The position numbers and the translations under genes were made by a program. The notes below the pieces were generated by a model. It worked only from the letters and a program-made list of their open reading frames with translations, was not told the DNA's origin and made no database searches. 64,000 bases of DNA from the NCBI GenBank assembly GCA_963920635.1, contig OY987298.1:63881949-63945948 (forward strand), read 5' to 3'. The stretch is from Pseudeuparius sepicola (lineage: Eukaryota; Arthropoda; Insecta; Coleoptera; Anthribidae). Shown piece after piece: positions 21,327 through 32,238 of the stretch (position 1 is the first letter of the stretch; the number at the start of each line of letters is the position of its first letter).

Positions 21327-24300
21327 CGTTGGGTGAAGATTTAAAAAGAGAATCTACGCCCATGGAACAGCGTGCCGATTTAAAAACATCTCCGGAGCCC
21401 GCTGGCACCCTCTACATTCCGGACCAGAAATTAAAGCGGATCGATATCGAAAATCTTCTGGCATCTTCGCCGGAGCCATCTTGCGGCTAGCGGAAGTAAC
21501 AATTATTCACAGTCGGTGTCGCTGACTCGAAAGCAAAGTCTAGAAAACAGCACACTGTTTTCTGGGGTATACTGGGATAGCTCGGTGGGAATTACAGATG
21601 GGACATTTCGAGTCTGGCAATATCTTGATTTTGACTTTTGACAGGGTTTTACTTGACATTAAGCCCTGGGAATTGGGCCTGGAGAAAGTGAAAGGTTAGA
21701 AAGCGATTTTGTGCGAATTTTGGAGCTGAAAGAATATTCTTGGGCAGTGACAGTAATCTGACAAGTTTATTTGTGATTTTTGAAGGCTAAACAATAAAGG
21801 TGGTAACCAAGGTAACGAGTTTGGACTGTGATTTTTGAGATTCATTAGAATATTATTTGCCCCTTTCACTGCTCCCTTTCGCGACCAGAAATTTACTTGG
21901 AGAAAGGACCCGCCCAAATACACTTATTAAACAGGGGTATCATTCCATCCTTTTCCCTTTAATAGAAATCGTATATTACATCAACCACACACGACCAGAA
22001 AATACAGACACAAAATTTTATATTTCCAGCTCCATAGATGGTGTTTATTTTCAACGGGTACGTTGGGATCTATAGTAAACCCTAGAGCTGCGGGCGAGAC
22101 TTCGAATTTTTTTAGCCTTGAAACTCTTCTTACACATTGTGAAACTATTGACTAGTGGGGGACTATTATTATTGCCAACACAAATAACATACAGTGTGTC
22201 CAACTTTAAAACTGTACAAATCCGTAAAATCTTCATTTTTGGAGACAATCGCCCAAACTTTTTTTTGTTTGAAAGGCCTTCAAAAACCGCTTCTTTTGAC
22301 CGTCCCGTCATTTTCAAAATGCAAATCCAGGGCCGACTGCGATTTTTTTATACCCTCGATTTTCACGAAAACCATTTAGCGATTTTTTTATTTAAAATCT
22401 GACCCCACAGCATTAATCAGAACACCCAAAAACCCCTTTACACCAAATTTGAATAAAAAATATACAGGGAGTTCCAATCTGCATGGTGTCAAAGTTGAGC
22501 AAAATAAGATTTTTAAAGGTATCTGCCAAGTCAAGATTGCGATGGAATCCCCTCAAAACAGTTCAATGGTCTATAGGACCACTCAAGGTATTGGTGTGCA
22601 AAGGTCCAATACAAAATATACAGAGTATTCTTATCTGTGCCATCTCAAAATGCTGAATTTTTATGAAACTTTATATGGGTCATGAGTGCTGTAGAATCAT
22701 TGAAAAAATATTGATAAACACAAAAGTAATGTATTTCTTTAAAATTCCTATTTTGCTCAAATTTGACACCCTGCAGAATAGAACTCCCTGTATATTTTTT
22801 ATTCAAATTTGGTATTTAGGGGTTTTGGGGTGTTCTGATTAACGCTGTGGGGTCAGATTTTAAATAAAAAAATCGCTAAATGGTTTTCGAGAAAATTGGA
22901 GGTATAAAAAAATGGTAGCCGGCCCTGGATTTGCATTTTGAAAATAGCAGGAAGGTCAAAAGAAGCGGTTTTTGAAGGCCTTTCAAACAAAAAGGGTTTA
23001 GGCGATTATCTCTAAAAATGAAGATTTTACGGATTTGTACAGTTTTAAAGTTGGACACCCTGTATAATAATTGTATATGCGTTAAAATGTTCTTACTTAT
23101 ATAATTTATTTATGTTGACAATATTTCTGGATTTGGTATTTACGTATTTTTTTAATAAATGTGTTTTCTCATTTAACTATTTTATTTTATTCCTCTCTGT
23201 CAAAAAATGTTCAAAGGTAATTCTGAATGAAAATGGGTAATTACTTTCTGGCGTGTTCAGTCAATACCTACTTAAAAAATCTCAATTCCTACATGTAGGT
23301 ACATACATAGTCAACAGTTTAAAAAATCCTTATTTACCTACTTTTACTATTTTTGTTTATATCACTAATAAAAGTAGCATTTCATAAAACAGTGTTAGTT
23401 TTTTTTATTAAGAAATTCATTTTCGTCAATGTAATTTGAGCAAAAACTGCAAATTAAACAGTTATAGAGGGCAGGCCGTTACCTTGATTTAACTATAGAG
23501 AAAAATCAAACGGCAGAACATAAAAAACGCGATCACGTAAATTCAACAAAGAACTTAGCACTTAGCAGCCAATTTTCTAGGAGCCAAAAATTTCAACGTT
23601 TATTTTTTGATGAATATTTTTCTTCATTCTCCGGTTTAATCTGCTTAGAAGGTTTAATAATAGTTACCCTTTCTACTCTATTTTTATCAAAATAAATTTG
23701 TGGAAATAAGGGCGAGGAAAATTTTTTGCTGTCAGAAAATCGGCTACTAACTTTACACCGGTTTAGTTAGGCACATTGATTTTTAAATGTCTTCCGATAT
23801 TTGGCCCCGCCTGTTTAAGTTTAAATAGTTACGAGCCGCCACTGATTAAGTGGTGTGGTATCATAGTTTGGCAGATATAAGCAATAATATCGTTTTAACA
23901 ATGGCAGGCATTGTCCTAGCTAGCTAGCTTTTAAAATTGAGGGTACAGTTTACTCCGGCCTTGTTTTTTTCGACAAAAATACACCCTGTATACACTGTGT
24001 ACTGATAGCAAAGTCTAGTATTCTCTAGACTTTGCTGATAGGTTCGGCCAATTATTGGGGCAACACCAAACAGAATGTCAACTTACAATTCGAATTTTTT
24101 TATCGTTTACACCCCTTGGGCACTGAATCGCCGGACACACAGTATATATTTTTATTAGTTACTAAAGCTAAAAAAATAAAAATAAATAACAACCTCTTTC
24201 TGTATTCAACATTTTTCCAGAAAAACGCCTAGGTACATTAAAAAATACTCCCTAATAGATTGAAGGCAATCAGTTTTTTCACTTTTCTCAAAGTTTTCAT

Positions 24301-24851
24301 TTTGGACATATGTTTTGTTTTTCAAATCAACGTAAGAAATTGAAGCAACATAATGTAGATCACTATATCCTAAAAAAGAGAATTTTAAAAATCTGCCAAT
24401 CCGTTAAAATCGTCAAATATCAAACTGAAATACGCCCAACCCTGAATCTATTCCTAATTTTATAAAAGCCAAATCGTAGAATTATTTCACTGGCCCCTTC
24501 TCCCTTCTCCCCCCGTGTCTATTTTTAGACTTGTTTGCCCCGCCCCGAACACAAACGAGCCTTTTGGAATACGAAATTGTCGAGTACGAAATCTACCACT
24601 AATTATCGATTTTGTTAGAGTCATTGTAATTATCGAAAATAGATGGTGCTAAACAGTAGTACTGGACGAGAGCTAAATAGAAATAATAATACCGCTATAC
24701 ACCAGTAGATGGAGTAGGTGCGCGGAGGCGAATGACTACGATCATTGGAAAAAGTTTTAAATACAATCGAATATCCATAGTCCTTCGCCTCCAAAAGCGC
24801 TCGGCATTTTATCTGGATCCGTGAGAGGTCTTTTTAAACCTTCAGTCAACG
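21327..24851. mobile_element. 3.5-kb DNA element with 23-bp TIRs and 7-bp target duplication, inside the protease gene
   Basis: The left end is CGTTGGGTGAAGATTTAAAA and the right end, inverted, CGTTGACTGAAGGTTTAAAA, agreeing at about 20 of 23 positions. The target CCTAAAG is duplicated exactly at 21320-21326 and 24852-24858. The ends and 7-bp duplication do not match hAT (8 bp, CA ends), mariner (TA), piggyBac (TTAA) or Harbinger (3 bp). P-like elements of the 1360/Hoppel type are reported with 7-bp duplications but start CA. No transposase is readable. A mariner MITE (22192-23062) is nested inside. The body near 21490-21600 and 23940-24060 has unexplained sequence, including two GCAAAGTCTAG phrases. 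Confidence 0.85.
22192..23062. mobile_element. mariner-type MITE with about 330-bp TIRs
   Basis: The ends CAGTGTGTCCAACTTTAAAA and the complement of CAGGGTGTCCAACTTTAAAA abut TA (22190-22191 and 23063-23064). The arms run inward through AAATCCGTAAAATCTTCATT and GCAAATCCAGGGCC. The central part contains TTTTTAAAGGTATCTGCC and CCATCTCAAAATGCTGAATT, also present at 2805-3687. Short frames in the arms mirror each other and are not genes. Confidence 0.85.
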
Positions 24852-24858
24852 CCTAAAG

Positions 24859-25135
24859 TGTAAAGTTTGTGAGGAGTTATACCACCTATTTCGCATTTTT
24901 CTCCAGGGAAATATTTTTGTGATTTGTTTACTATGCCAACTTTGCAAAGACTTACATCGGCTCCTGAGTCTATTAAGAAAGATGTGATTTTACCTGTCAT
25001 TTCACAGTAAATATTCACATAGTTTGAATTATTAGTGGTTATGCAAATTAGTTTCGGGTGACCAACTCTCCTACTGTTGCCGACTGATTCAGTGGAAGTT
25101 GGCTCAGCTCGTTTCCCGGATTTGAATCGTTCCTT
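24859..25135 (-). pseudogene. pol (PR): Gypsy protease, N-terminal half with active site
   Basis: The frame lies in the -1 register relative to gag and overlaps its 3' end by about 90 bases (open from 25135). It contains FLIDSGADVSLC, the D-S/T-G active site of aspartic proteases, with the aspartate codon at 24968-24970. It runs into the inserted DNA element at 24858/24851 and meets a stop at 24842-24844. The C-terminal half is 3.5 kb away at 21142-21326. Confidence 0.88.
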
Positions 25136-26316
25136 TCAATAAAGCGAATATTTTGATTTCCCCTATACCTGTTGTATCTGAAATTACGATTTCCGCGATA
25201 AGAGTGATTGAAATTACCTCTAAAATTACTTCTGCCGCGACCTATGTTACCATTGTACGAACCGCTAGGTACGCTGCTTTGTCCTCTAAACTGGTTCTGT
25301 CCATGTCCGCGATAATTTCCTCTAAAATTTCCTGAGTACCTATTATTTCTTCCCCTTATGTTATATTGTTGATTTATACGGTAAACGTTATTTTGCGAAG
25401 GACTTTGAGAACATTCTGCATCTAGGGCGATTTCCACAGCTTCAGTGAAACTTTGGGGTCTAGAGGCCAACACGACTGTTTTTATTTCCCTATTCAAACC
25501 TGCTTTGAAACAATTAAGAGCATGTTGATCGTTTAGTTGAATTAGTGGCTCTCGGGCACTGCTACTTTGAGAGTTCAGACTAACTATGTTTAAATCACTA
25601 ATGAGAGATTCTATTTCGGAGGCATAAATTGAGATACATTTTTCTGCTTGTTTGGTTTTACTTAGTTCGGATTGAATTGATGCTAAAGTTTTTCGTGGCT
25701 TAAATCGATCAGTGAGGTAGGTCTTAAGTTCTGTGAAATTTTTAGGTGTAGTTATAATAGAATTTTTTGCTTTACCTTTTAGTTTGGTTTTCAAAATAAA
25801 TTGGAGTAAGGAATTTTTGTTAGTTTCGTCCTTAAGGGAATCATGATAATATTCTGCAGTGTCTAAAAAATCAATAACTTTGTCAGCTTCCCCCGAAAAT
25901 TCTGTTAAGAGTTGAGTTGCTGTTTTAAAATCAAAATCCATTTTAGTGACTCTCAAAGGTATGTTGTGACAATTTTCTGAATCTGAACTACTGAAACTAT
26001 CTAAATTGTCGTCCTGCTGGACTTTGCTTGCTTGTTGACTAATTATTATAATTCTTTCTTGCAAAAGCTTATCTAAGATATTAAAATACTTGTTTATAGA
26101 TTCAATATAACCCTTAGCTTCTACAATATCCTTTTCCTCAACTTTAACTAGATTAAATCTACTTTTAATTTTTATTAACTCGTCTTTGAATGAATCTACC
26201 TTGTTTTGTCTTCTTTGCGTAGCTGCTGCTCCTCGCCTGGAAACTGGGTCCTTGCTTAAATTGCGGTGAAAAACTCTGATTTCCTCTAGGAGGTGCCGGA
26301 ATTCAGTTGTGGCCAT
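25048..26316 (-). CDS. gag: Gypsy Gag
   Basis: This is the structural protein that forms the particle and binds RNA. The 422-residue frame has the capsid-like helical region in the middle (about residues 135-300, with FSGEADKVIDFLDTAEYY and RFKPRKTL). It has no CCHC zinc knuckle; instead the C-terminal third (about 310-400) is an arginine-glycine-asparagine tract with repeated RG, FRG and YRG, a likely RNA-binding substitute. The start ATG is 216 bases downstream of the primer site. The gene ends at TAA 25048-25050 after overlapping the protease frame. No internal stop. Confidence 0.92.
   Translation of the reverse strand: MATTEFRHLLEEIRVFHRNLSKDPVSRRGAAATQRRQNKVDSFKDELIKIKSRFNLVKVEEKDIVEAKGYIESINKYFNILDKLLQERIIIISQQASKVQQDDNLDSFSSSDSENCHNIPLRVTKMDFDFKTATQLLTEFSGEADKVIDFLDTAEYYHDSLKDETNKNSLLQFILKTKLKGKAKNSIITTPKNFTELKTYLTDRFKPRKTLASIQSELSKTKQAEKCISIYASEIESLISDLNIVSLNSQSSSAREPLIQLNDQHALNCFKAGLNREIKTVVLASRPQSFTEAVEIALDAECSQSPSQNNVYRINQQYNIRGRNNRYSGNFRGNYRGHGQNQFRGQSSVPSGSYNGNIGRGRSNFRGNFNHSYRGNRNFRYNRYRGNQNIRFIERNDSNPGNELSQLPLNQSATVGELVTRN
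25111..25117 (-). other. slippery heptamer G GGA AAC at the gag/pro overlap
   Basis: In the gag frame the codons CCG GGA AAC contain G-GGA-AAC, a standard -1 slippery heptamer of the X-XXY-YYZ type, known from retroviral gag-pro junctions. It lies 21 codons before the gag stop and inside the 90-base overlap with the protease frame. That is what a Gag-Pro fusion made by -1 frameshifting requires. I did not find a definite stimulatory stem. Confidence 0.8.
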
Positions 26317-26532
26317 GCAAAGTAGCTCCCACGTTGCGGACTAGCGGCCTTGCGCCACACTAGAGACCGTTCCCGCGTTGCTGGTTCCCGGTTTTGGGAC
26401 GGCCAGTTGTTGACTGCTCTCTCTTGTTCTTCTTTTAGACTTGCTCCATACTTCAGTTTCTTCTTTTGATTGATTTTTTCCCATTTCATGTCGTTGTCTG
26501 CTCAATTTTTTGGATTCTTGCTAGTACAGTTG

Positions 26533-26549
26533 AAAAGGCAGGGTCGCCA
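26533..26549 (-). other. primer binding site
   Basis: In the element's sense TGGCGACCCTGCC directly abuts the 5' LTR. The first eight bases, TGGCGACC, match the start of the tRNA-Arg primer sites described for Drosophila 412 and mdg1. The later bases differ, so the tRNA identity is tentative. Confidence 0.75.
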
Positions 26550-26755
26550 TGTTGTGGAATCAAACAGGTTGGTTGTCGATGTCACATCTTTATTCTATGA
26601 ATGCTTCAATTCGTCTCCACATATACAATAATTGTTATAGTTACCTACTTTAGTGTCCTACATTCTAAACTGCTGAATAGCTATATTTATGTTTAAACTA
26701 ATAAATAAAATAACGATATGGATAATGATAATGATAATTATAAGAAGGCACTACA
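26550..26755 (-). repeat. 5' LTR
   Basis: 206 bp, same ends as the 3' LTR. It contains the promoter and polyadenylation signals of the family (AATAAATAAAATAACG lies in the shared body on the plus strand). It is two bases shorter than the other LTR. Confidence 0.95.
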
Positions 26756-26760
26756 AGTAA

Positions 26761-28250
26761 CCTACAAATTTGAGTTATTTTGAGAAGTTTTTTTGTTAAT
26801 TAAGGTGTATATAAAATTTCCGAGAAAAATACAACGATATTTTTTTAACCAAGTAGAGGACGTCCTTTTCCCACTTTATTAAAAAGTCTGTTTCCCCAGA
26901 TCAAATTGACACGAGTCGCCAATGTTAGCAACATATATTAACAAGTTCATTATATTATTATTATTGTAGTCTCATTAACATGAAATAACTGTCTTGAATT
27001 GTATTGAATACACTATAAAAAGAAAACACAGATTATAAAATATGCAGAATAAAAAACCGAAGACATTAAATGTATTGTAAGTATCTACTTCGATTATATT
27101 AGAAGAGTTCTAATTAATTAATATTTTATTATCAAAAAAATACATAACATAGGTATTATCCCTATTAGTTGTTTGTGCAAGAAGAGCATTATTGAGTTAA
27201 GTCTTTACATGTTCTTTGTGTAATTATGACTTAAAATAACTAATTTTTTTATTGAAAAAAAAAAAAAATTAAAAGGTTTAAAAATGTAATTTTATATTCC
27301 TGAAATGGGTACCTACGCAGAGATACCTATAAAATTGCATTATAAACAACTTTTTTAAGGGCCTATTTTCATAGCTTAAAATCTAGAGGTATCTACTTCA
27401 TTTCGACGGTATCAAAACGTAAAGGCGTAACTCGAAATGGGCCCAAATTGAGTTAAGTACACCGCATTGAACGTTATCTTCGGTGTTGTGTAAATTGCGA
27501 TGATTTTTTTTACAATTTTGCTTATAAGATATCGAATTAAGCAATTAAATGAAAATATTCTTTTGTATGCCTTGGCAAAAATCATGGTTATAACCGATCG
27601 GGGAGCCTAACACCGATCCAAAGAGGCCAGTAGCCTTATTTATTTAATACGCAAATAAACGATGCAGGGGAAACATGCGGAGCCCGGAGAGTAATCTGTG
27701 CCGGAGACACAACATCGTCGACTACTTGGGTTAAACCACAGAAAATTTGTATATTTTCTGTAGTTAAACTAATATCAGGTGCATACACCGACGCGCGACG
27801 CGAAACCGGGTGGTAAAAAGTACTCATTTTTTGTCTTCATTCCTTGAAATGTACTACTCAAAGGAGAGTAAATAGCAAATTAATTCGCTTAAATACTCAC
27901 AAACAAAAAAAAATATATTAATTTGAACAAAATATCTTGTATTATTATTGAGCACAATCCCACAGTGTTGATAGGTATTAATTTTATCTAAACTGAGTGC
28001 TTTATTTAAATCACCCAATTTTGATTATCAATTCCCTCAGAAATTTAACTCAATCTGTTCACTCAGAAAATTTGACCCGCATTCACTCTAGTCTAGTCTA
28101 CTGTCTACTGTGCACTTTCGAATGTCAAAATTAAACCTCAATTTTTTTACTGTGTGGGGCGATATCAACAAATCCAGCAGTTTTATCTTTGGCCCACAGA
28201 CAGCCTAATCCACATTTCGAAAGGCAAATGTTGGACGAAACGAGACGGAA
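26761..28250. other. AT-rich DNA, one small unassigned frame
   Basis: No transposon boundaries were found. A 63-codon frame on the minus strand (27636-27827, starting MSTFYHPVSRRASVYAPDIS) has a protein-like composition and an AATAAATAAG context just after its end. It resembles no family that I know. It may be a terminal host exon or chance. Confidence 0.3.
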
Positions 28251-28259
28251 AATTATGTC

Positions 28260-28505
28260 GAACCCAGGTCACATAGCAACGAAAAAACTGGGTAGCGCGG
28301 GGCAAGGAGCCCGGCTTGGCGTCATCAATTAAGCAGAGCGCTTAGGGCGTCCCCCGTCTCTTTATTAATTTTGACAGCTCTGGGGGTTGCCCGAGGGAAA
28401 TACGGCGTGGCGCCGCGCACTTATCTGCGTGTTTTACGGACGTCGCCGGCGCTCCGGCGCGGCGCCGCCTCCGCCTCCGCCGACGCCGCCGCAGGGACAG
28501 GTATA
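28260..28505. promoter_or_regulatory. CpG-rich island
   Basis: An isolated block of very high GC and CpG content (GGCGCCGCCTCCGCC, CGACGTCGCCGGCG-like strings) sits in AT-rich DNA. It is followed by GGGACAG-GTATAT, a possible splice donor. It may be a host promoter with a non-coding first exon. There is no recognisable protein and no direct evidence of transcription. The frame at 28522-28743 beyond it is not supported. Confidence 0.35.
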
Positions 28506-28931
28506 TTGTTCGTAATCAGAGGTGACACGTTCAATAAAGTATGAAAATGTATTCTATGAAATATTCATATTATCTGACGGAGTTGCTATGGATATTTACG
28601 TGTCATATGCGATTTTCCGCAACGCCGCAGCCACTTGCATTATTCTGAATATTCGTTGCGCGGGAGGCTGGCTCCGGGAGACAGCGGCGGACATATACTA
28701 CAGAAGATTCCGCAAAACGTTAAAAATTAAGAGACACTTATAGGATTGATGTGAAAATTTTCGCCCGTTAGTTGTTTTAATTTTGAATAACTTGAACAAA
28801 TTGCGGAAAGCACAACTATCAAAGTAAATGAACAGACGCTTCTGTCAAGGGTTTACTCGATGCTTCACGCACTTTACTTTAGGCACATTAAATATCTAAC
28901 TAAATTTTCTGGGTAAAGTCGATATTACTTT

Positions 28932-30994
28932 CAGTAGCGTAGCTAGGGGGCTTGAATTCTGCACCGGGGCCCTCCCTTTTGTAGTCCAGTAACGATATAA
29001 TTTTTCAAATGAAAAAATTGCGGAAAGTAATTTTTTAAGGTTATCTACTCATTGTTTTCTGAGTACATATCCAACCAAAAAGATCACACTTAGACCCTCT
29101 TTATATACCTCGCAATAGGAATGGTTTCTTACTTATTTCTAACAAAAAAAAACACTGATAAAAATTGTAGATAAAAAATTTGTCTGCAACAATAACTTTG
29201 TTATTTTAAAAGTTATGCGTTCATTAAGCGACGTTTTCTTCTATAATTCGTAAAATAAAAAAGTTACAAATAAAAATAAGGAAAACTGTAGGGAATCAAA
29301 TTCCCTAATAGCTGCGGCTTTTGTCAACATATTTTTTTGTGAAAATATAAATACGAAACCACCTCTATTGTATTCTTCATTACGGGATTTTGAGTGTCAT
29401 CGCAGTGCCGGTTTAGCCAAACTTCGGGCCCTGGGCACTATAGATTTAGGCCCCCTTTTAATAGACTGTCTTCGGCCACTCTTTTAATTGAAACCAAATT
29501 TGGGTTTCACTTTTTATTACAAAATAGAAAATAAAAACATAAATGTGAATGCAGATTATTTTCGCAAAACTGATCAAATAAAATGCATTGTTTTTATTTT
29601 CCCAGTAGATATTTTTATTTTTATTGATATCAAGAGCATTGCAAATGATATTTTTGAGATTTTCACTTTTTCGCTTTTCTCGGGTCTAGTTACGGGACAA
29701 TTTTGGATAAAAATAGGAAACTATTCAATTTTGAATTATTTTCCCAAAATTTTTGATGTGTCATCCCATTGTATCTGATAAAATGGAAGTTTTCAGCGGT
29801 AAAAACCTAGTAAGGGTAATAACAATTCCAATATTCTTTATAATTTACGTTGTGAAGACCATTACAATTTTGGGTTTCCATTAGTTCGACTGTTAAAACA
29901 TTGTAACGCTATATTTTTTTCTGGAAAAACCACAAGTTTTTTAAAGGTAATGGCATTTACAATGTTCTTACGAAGTTTTATTGAGACACGATACGTTTAC
30001 AATTATAATACTTAGGTATTATAGACTAAAAGAAGTAAATTTTTCCATTTTTACCTGTTTTACGATTATTTACTGCAGCCATTTAATTTTTTCATCTGTA
30101 TGTTAAATCAAACGAATATGGTCTGTTTTAAGAAAGCCAGAAAAACAGATGTTACAATGTTTTTGCACGGAAATTGTTTAAAATCAAATACATTGTAACT
30201 TTTAATATTTAAAATTGTACCATGGAAAAACATTGTAAAGAACTGTGCAATATTTTTACCGTAAAATTGATGACATTTTTGGAATTGAAAGTACAAAAAA
30301 AAGTAGAACAACTCTCTTGTTCGAAAAAGTAACTAGGTATAATAGTAGTTAATACCCACTCATCTAAAAGCCTTCTATTGAAAAAAATACAAGAAATATC
30401 CATTAGTTAAAAATATATTATCATTTTTAATAGCCAAAGTTTATAAACCTCTCTCCTGAAAACTTGACTTTTGTCAGTTATAATGCTTTTGCATCCGCAT
30501 AATGTGCAGATCGGAACAGAGCCCCTGCGGGCGCCCGCCCCGAGCGCCCGGCGGATAAACCAGCACTGTGTCATCGTTTCATTGGAATACAATCCAAGAA
30601 CAAATTCTGGAAAAAAACAGCTCGTCCGCAATAGTTTTTTATTGAGAATTAATATTAATATACACACGTAACATAATAATAATCGCTACTGAGTGTTGAA
30701 CAAAACAACTCTGTGACTCTGTTGTGTCTGGGAATGTGGGAATACTCGGCCGGCGAGCGGTGTCGCGATTGTCCCAAAAAATACTTGAGTGTTAGGCTGA
30801 TGTAGTAAGGAATATATTTAAAAGAGACGCAATCAGGATTGCCTGCGCATAAAAATGTTTTCGCCTTTTTGGCGATTAAAAAAATATTTATTAAGGGAGA
30901 GAAATATTGTCAAGTACGAAAGGAATGTCAAGGATTAGGGGGCCCCTAAACCCGGGGCGCCGCCCCGAATTGCCCTAGCATAGCTACGCCACCG
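28932..30994. mobile_element. hAT element (outer) with perfect 8-bp TSD
   Basis: Termini CAGTAGCGTAGCTAGGG and the complement of CGGTGGCGTAGCTATG, with the exact duplication ATTACTTT at 28924-28931 and 30995-31002. This fits hAT. Nothing in it reads as a transposase, so it is non-autonomous. It is interrupted by a second hAT element at 29403-30568; removing that leaves about 890 bp. The inner margins carry GGGGCCCTCC and GGGGCCCC-rich ends. Confidence 0.88.
29403..30568. mobile_element. hAT element (inner) with perfect 8-bp TSD
   Basis: It starts CAGTGCCGGTTTAGCCAAAC and ends with the complement of CAGTGCTGGTTTATCC. It is flanked by TGTCATCG at 29395-29402 and 30569-30576 without mismatch. 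Its left half is homologous to the copy beginning at 47065. AATATTC/ACATTGTAA phrases recur inside. A CpG-rich patch lies next to the right end (30520-30555). Short frames on both strands are not convincing; it is a non-autonomous derivative. Confidence 0.88.
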
Positions 30995-31002
30995 ATTACT
31001 TT

Positions 31003-31914
31003 ATAATATTTATTATTAAAGAAACCAAAAACTCAACTTTAAAATATAGTTCCACAATTAGGAAAGTTGATATAGTTAATGGAGGGGTTTATATTCTTTA
31101 ACCAACATTGTATGTTCTTTTTCACGATTGCATTGAAACTTTTTGTCGTTTATTTTCAAGACACCTATAAGATAAACATAAGCAAAATCCTTAAGTTTCA
31201 ACAATTATTTGTAACAGCTTTTTCTTCAATTTAATCCTTGATGCAGAACAGTCTTAGTGGGTCAGGTTTTCGTTTCAGCGCCAAGTCCATATACTTGGGA
31301 AATAACGATGTCTAGCAAACGATTTCCAAAAAGTATAGTCTCTTAACAATGGCGACAGTTATCCTTATCAAATGAACAATTTCCTAATTATAATTCCAGG
31401 CTTAAAGCTCCATAATAGAAGAAAAATAAATTGAAATAGTTAACAATAAAAAAAACAGCTATTTTGTTGATTTATGAAAAAGAAATATTTTATTAACTTG
31501 TCATTGCAACTATGCTATACTATACTACTATACTTGTCATTGCAACTATAGGTCGACGCGAGAATCGACGTATCCTTCTGGTAACAAATAATTTTGGTAT
31601 GGCTTTATGGTGAATATCTACATCTACATATTGTATCTTCCCTCATGCATGGAAAAAAGTTATTATTTAGCTTGAACTACCCTTCTACATCTTAGAAGCC
31701 AAAGCGGACGGGGATATCTTAGTCTCTGGAATGTTTCAAATTTAGTTCTTTATTTATTTAAATTCCTTTTAATCAGAAGAGATCATTACAGGGAATTATA
31801 TGTATTGTACATCTAGACTAATAACAAAATTTAAATGCAAGTTTACTGTAACAAATATCTTTTTATGGTTTAATTCCTTTATTTTTTTTGTTAGGTTTCA
31901 GAAGACTTTATCGT
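31003..31914. other. no supported gene
   Basis: AT-rich DNA with a short direct repeat (ACTTGTCATTGCAACTAT at about 31496 and 31532). Nothing else is recognised. Confidence 0.4.
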
Positions 31915-32135
31915 ACGAAAGCGACTCACCAATAAGTCAGAATTCCGGCTTAGTAAATCGGAACCATTCCGAAATGGCAATTCCGAATCTTTCCGACTTA
32001 CTAAATCGGAATTCCGACTTCCTATAGAATTTCGACTTAGTAAATCGGAATTATTTCGAGTTAGCAAGACCGAATCATTCCGACTTATCAAGTCCGTATT
32101 CCTAATTACTAAGTCAGAATTCTAACTTACTGAGT
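31915..32135. repeat. degenerate array of palindromic TTCCGACTTA-TAAGTCGGAA units
   Basis: About ten diverged half-sites of the form TTCCGACTTA or its complement TAAATCGGAA alternate over 220 bp with a spacing of roughly 20-24 bases. Individual units pair with their neighbours. The overlapping 75- and 66-codon frames are repeat artefacts, visible as repeated SRNSDL-type peptides on the minus strand. It may be a satellite-like array or part of an element's subterminal region. Confidence 0.6.
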
Positions 32136-32238
32136 CTGTCCCGCCAATTCCTATCGACGCGCGGTGCACCTCAGTGTCGACACCCCACACCTGACACCAA
32201 ACGTAATCGATATCCTAAAATCCAAAATATGTTTTAGC

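Larger units (their letters stand above)
17550..26755 (-). mobile_element. Ty3/Gypsy LTR retrotransposon (412/mdg1-like), minus strand
   Basis: Read right to left the order is 5' LTR, primer site, gag, protease, reverse transcriptase/RNase H, integrase, polypurine tract, 3' LTR, the order diagnostic of Ty3/Gypsy. The LTRs (208 and 206 bp) appear identical apart from a 2-base indel, so insertion was recent. Flanks TGTAA (17545-17549) and AGTAA (26756-26760) match at four of five positions. The element is broken by a 3525-bp DNA insertion in the protease gene and by an in-frame stop before the reverse transcriptase. Without the insertion it would be about 5.7 kb. No envelope gene is present. 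Confidence 0.95.

Noticed and set aside
22051..22402. Frames of 60-94 codons around the MITE at 22192-23062
   Set aside because: They mirror one another across the inverted arms and vanish in the related copy at 2805-3687.
31800..32091. Serine/asparagine-rich repeat protein on either strand
   Set aside because: The repeated SRNSDL-like peptides come from translating the palindromic DNA array. Both strands give similar peptides.
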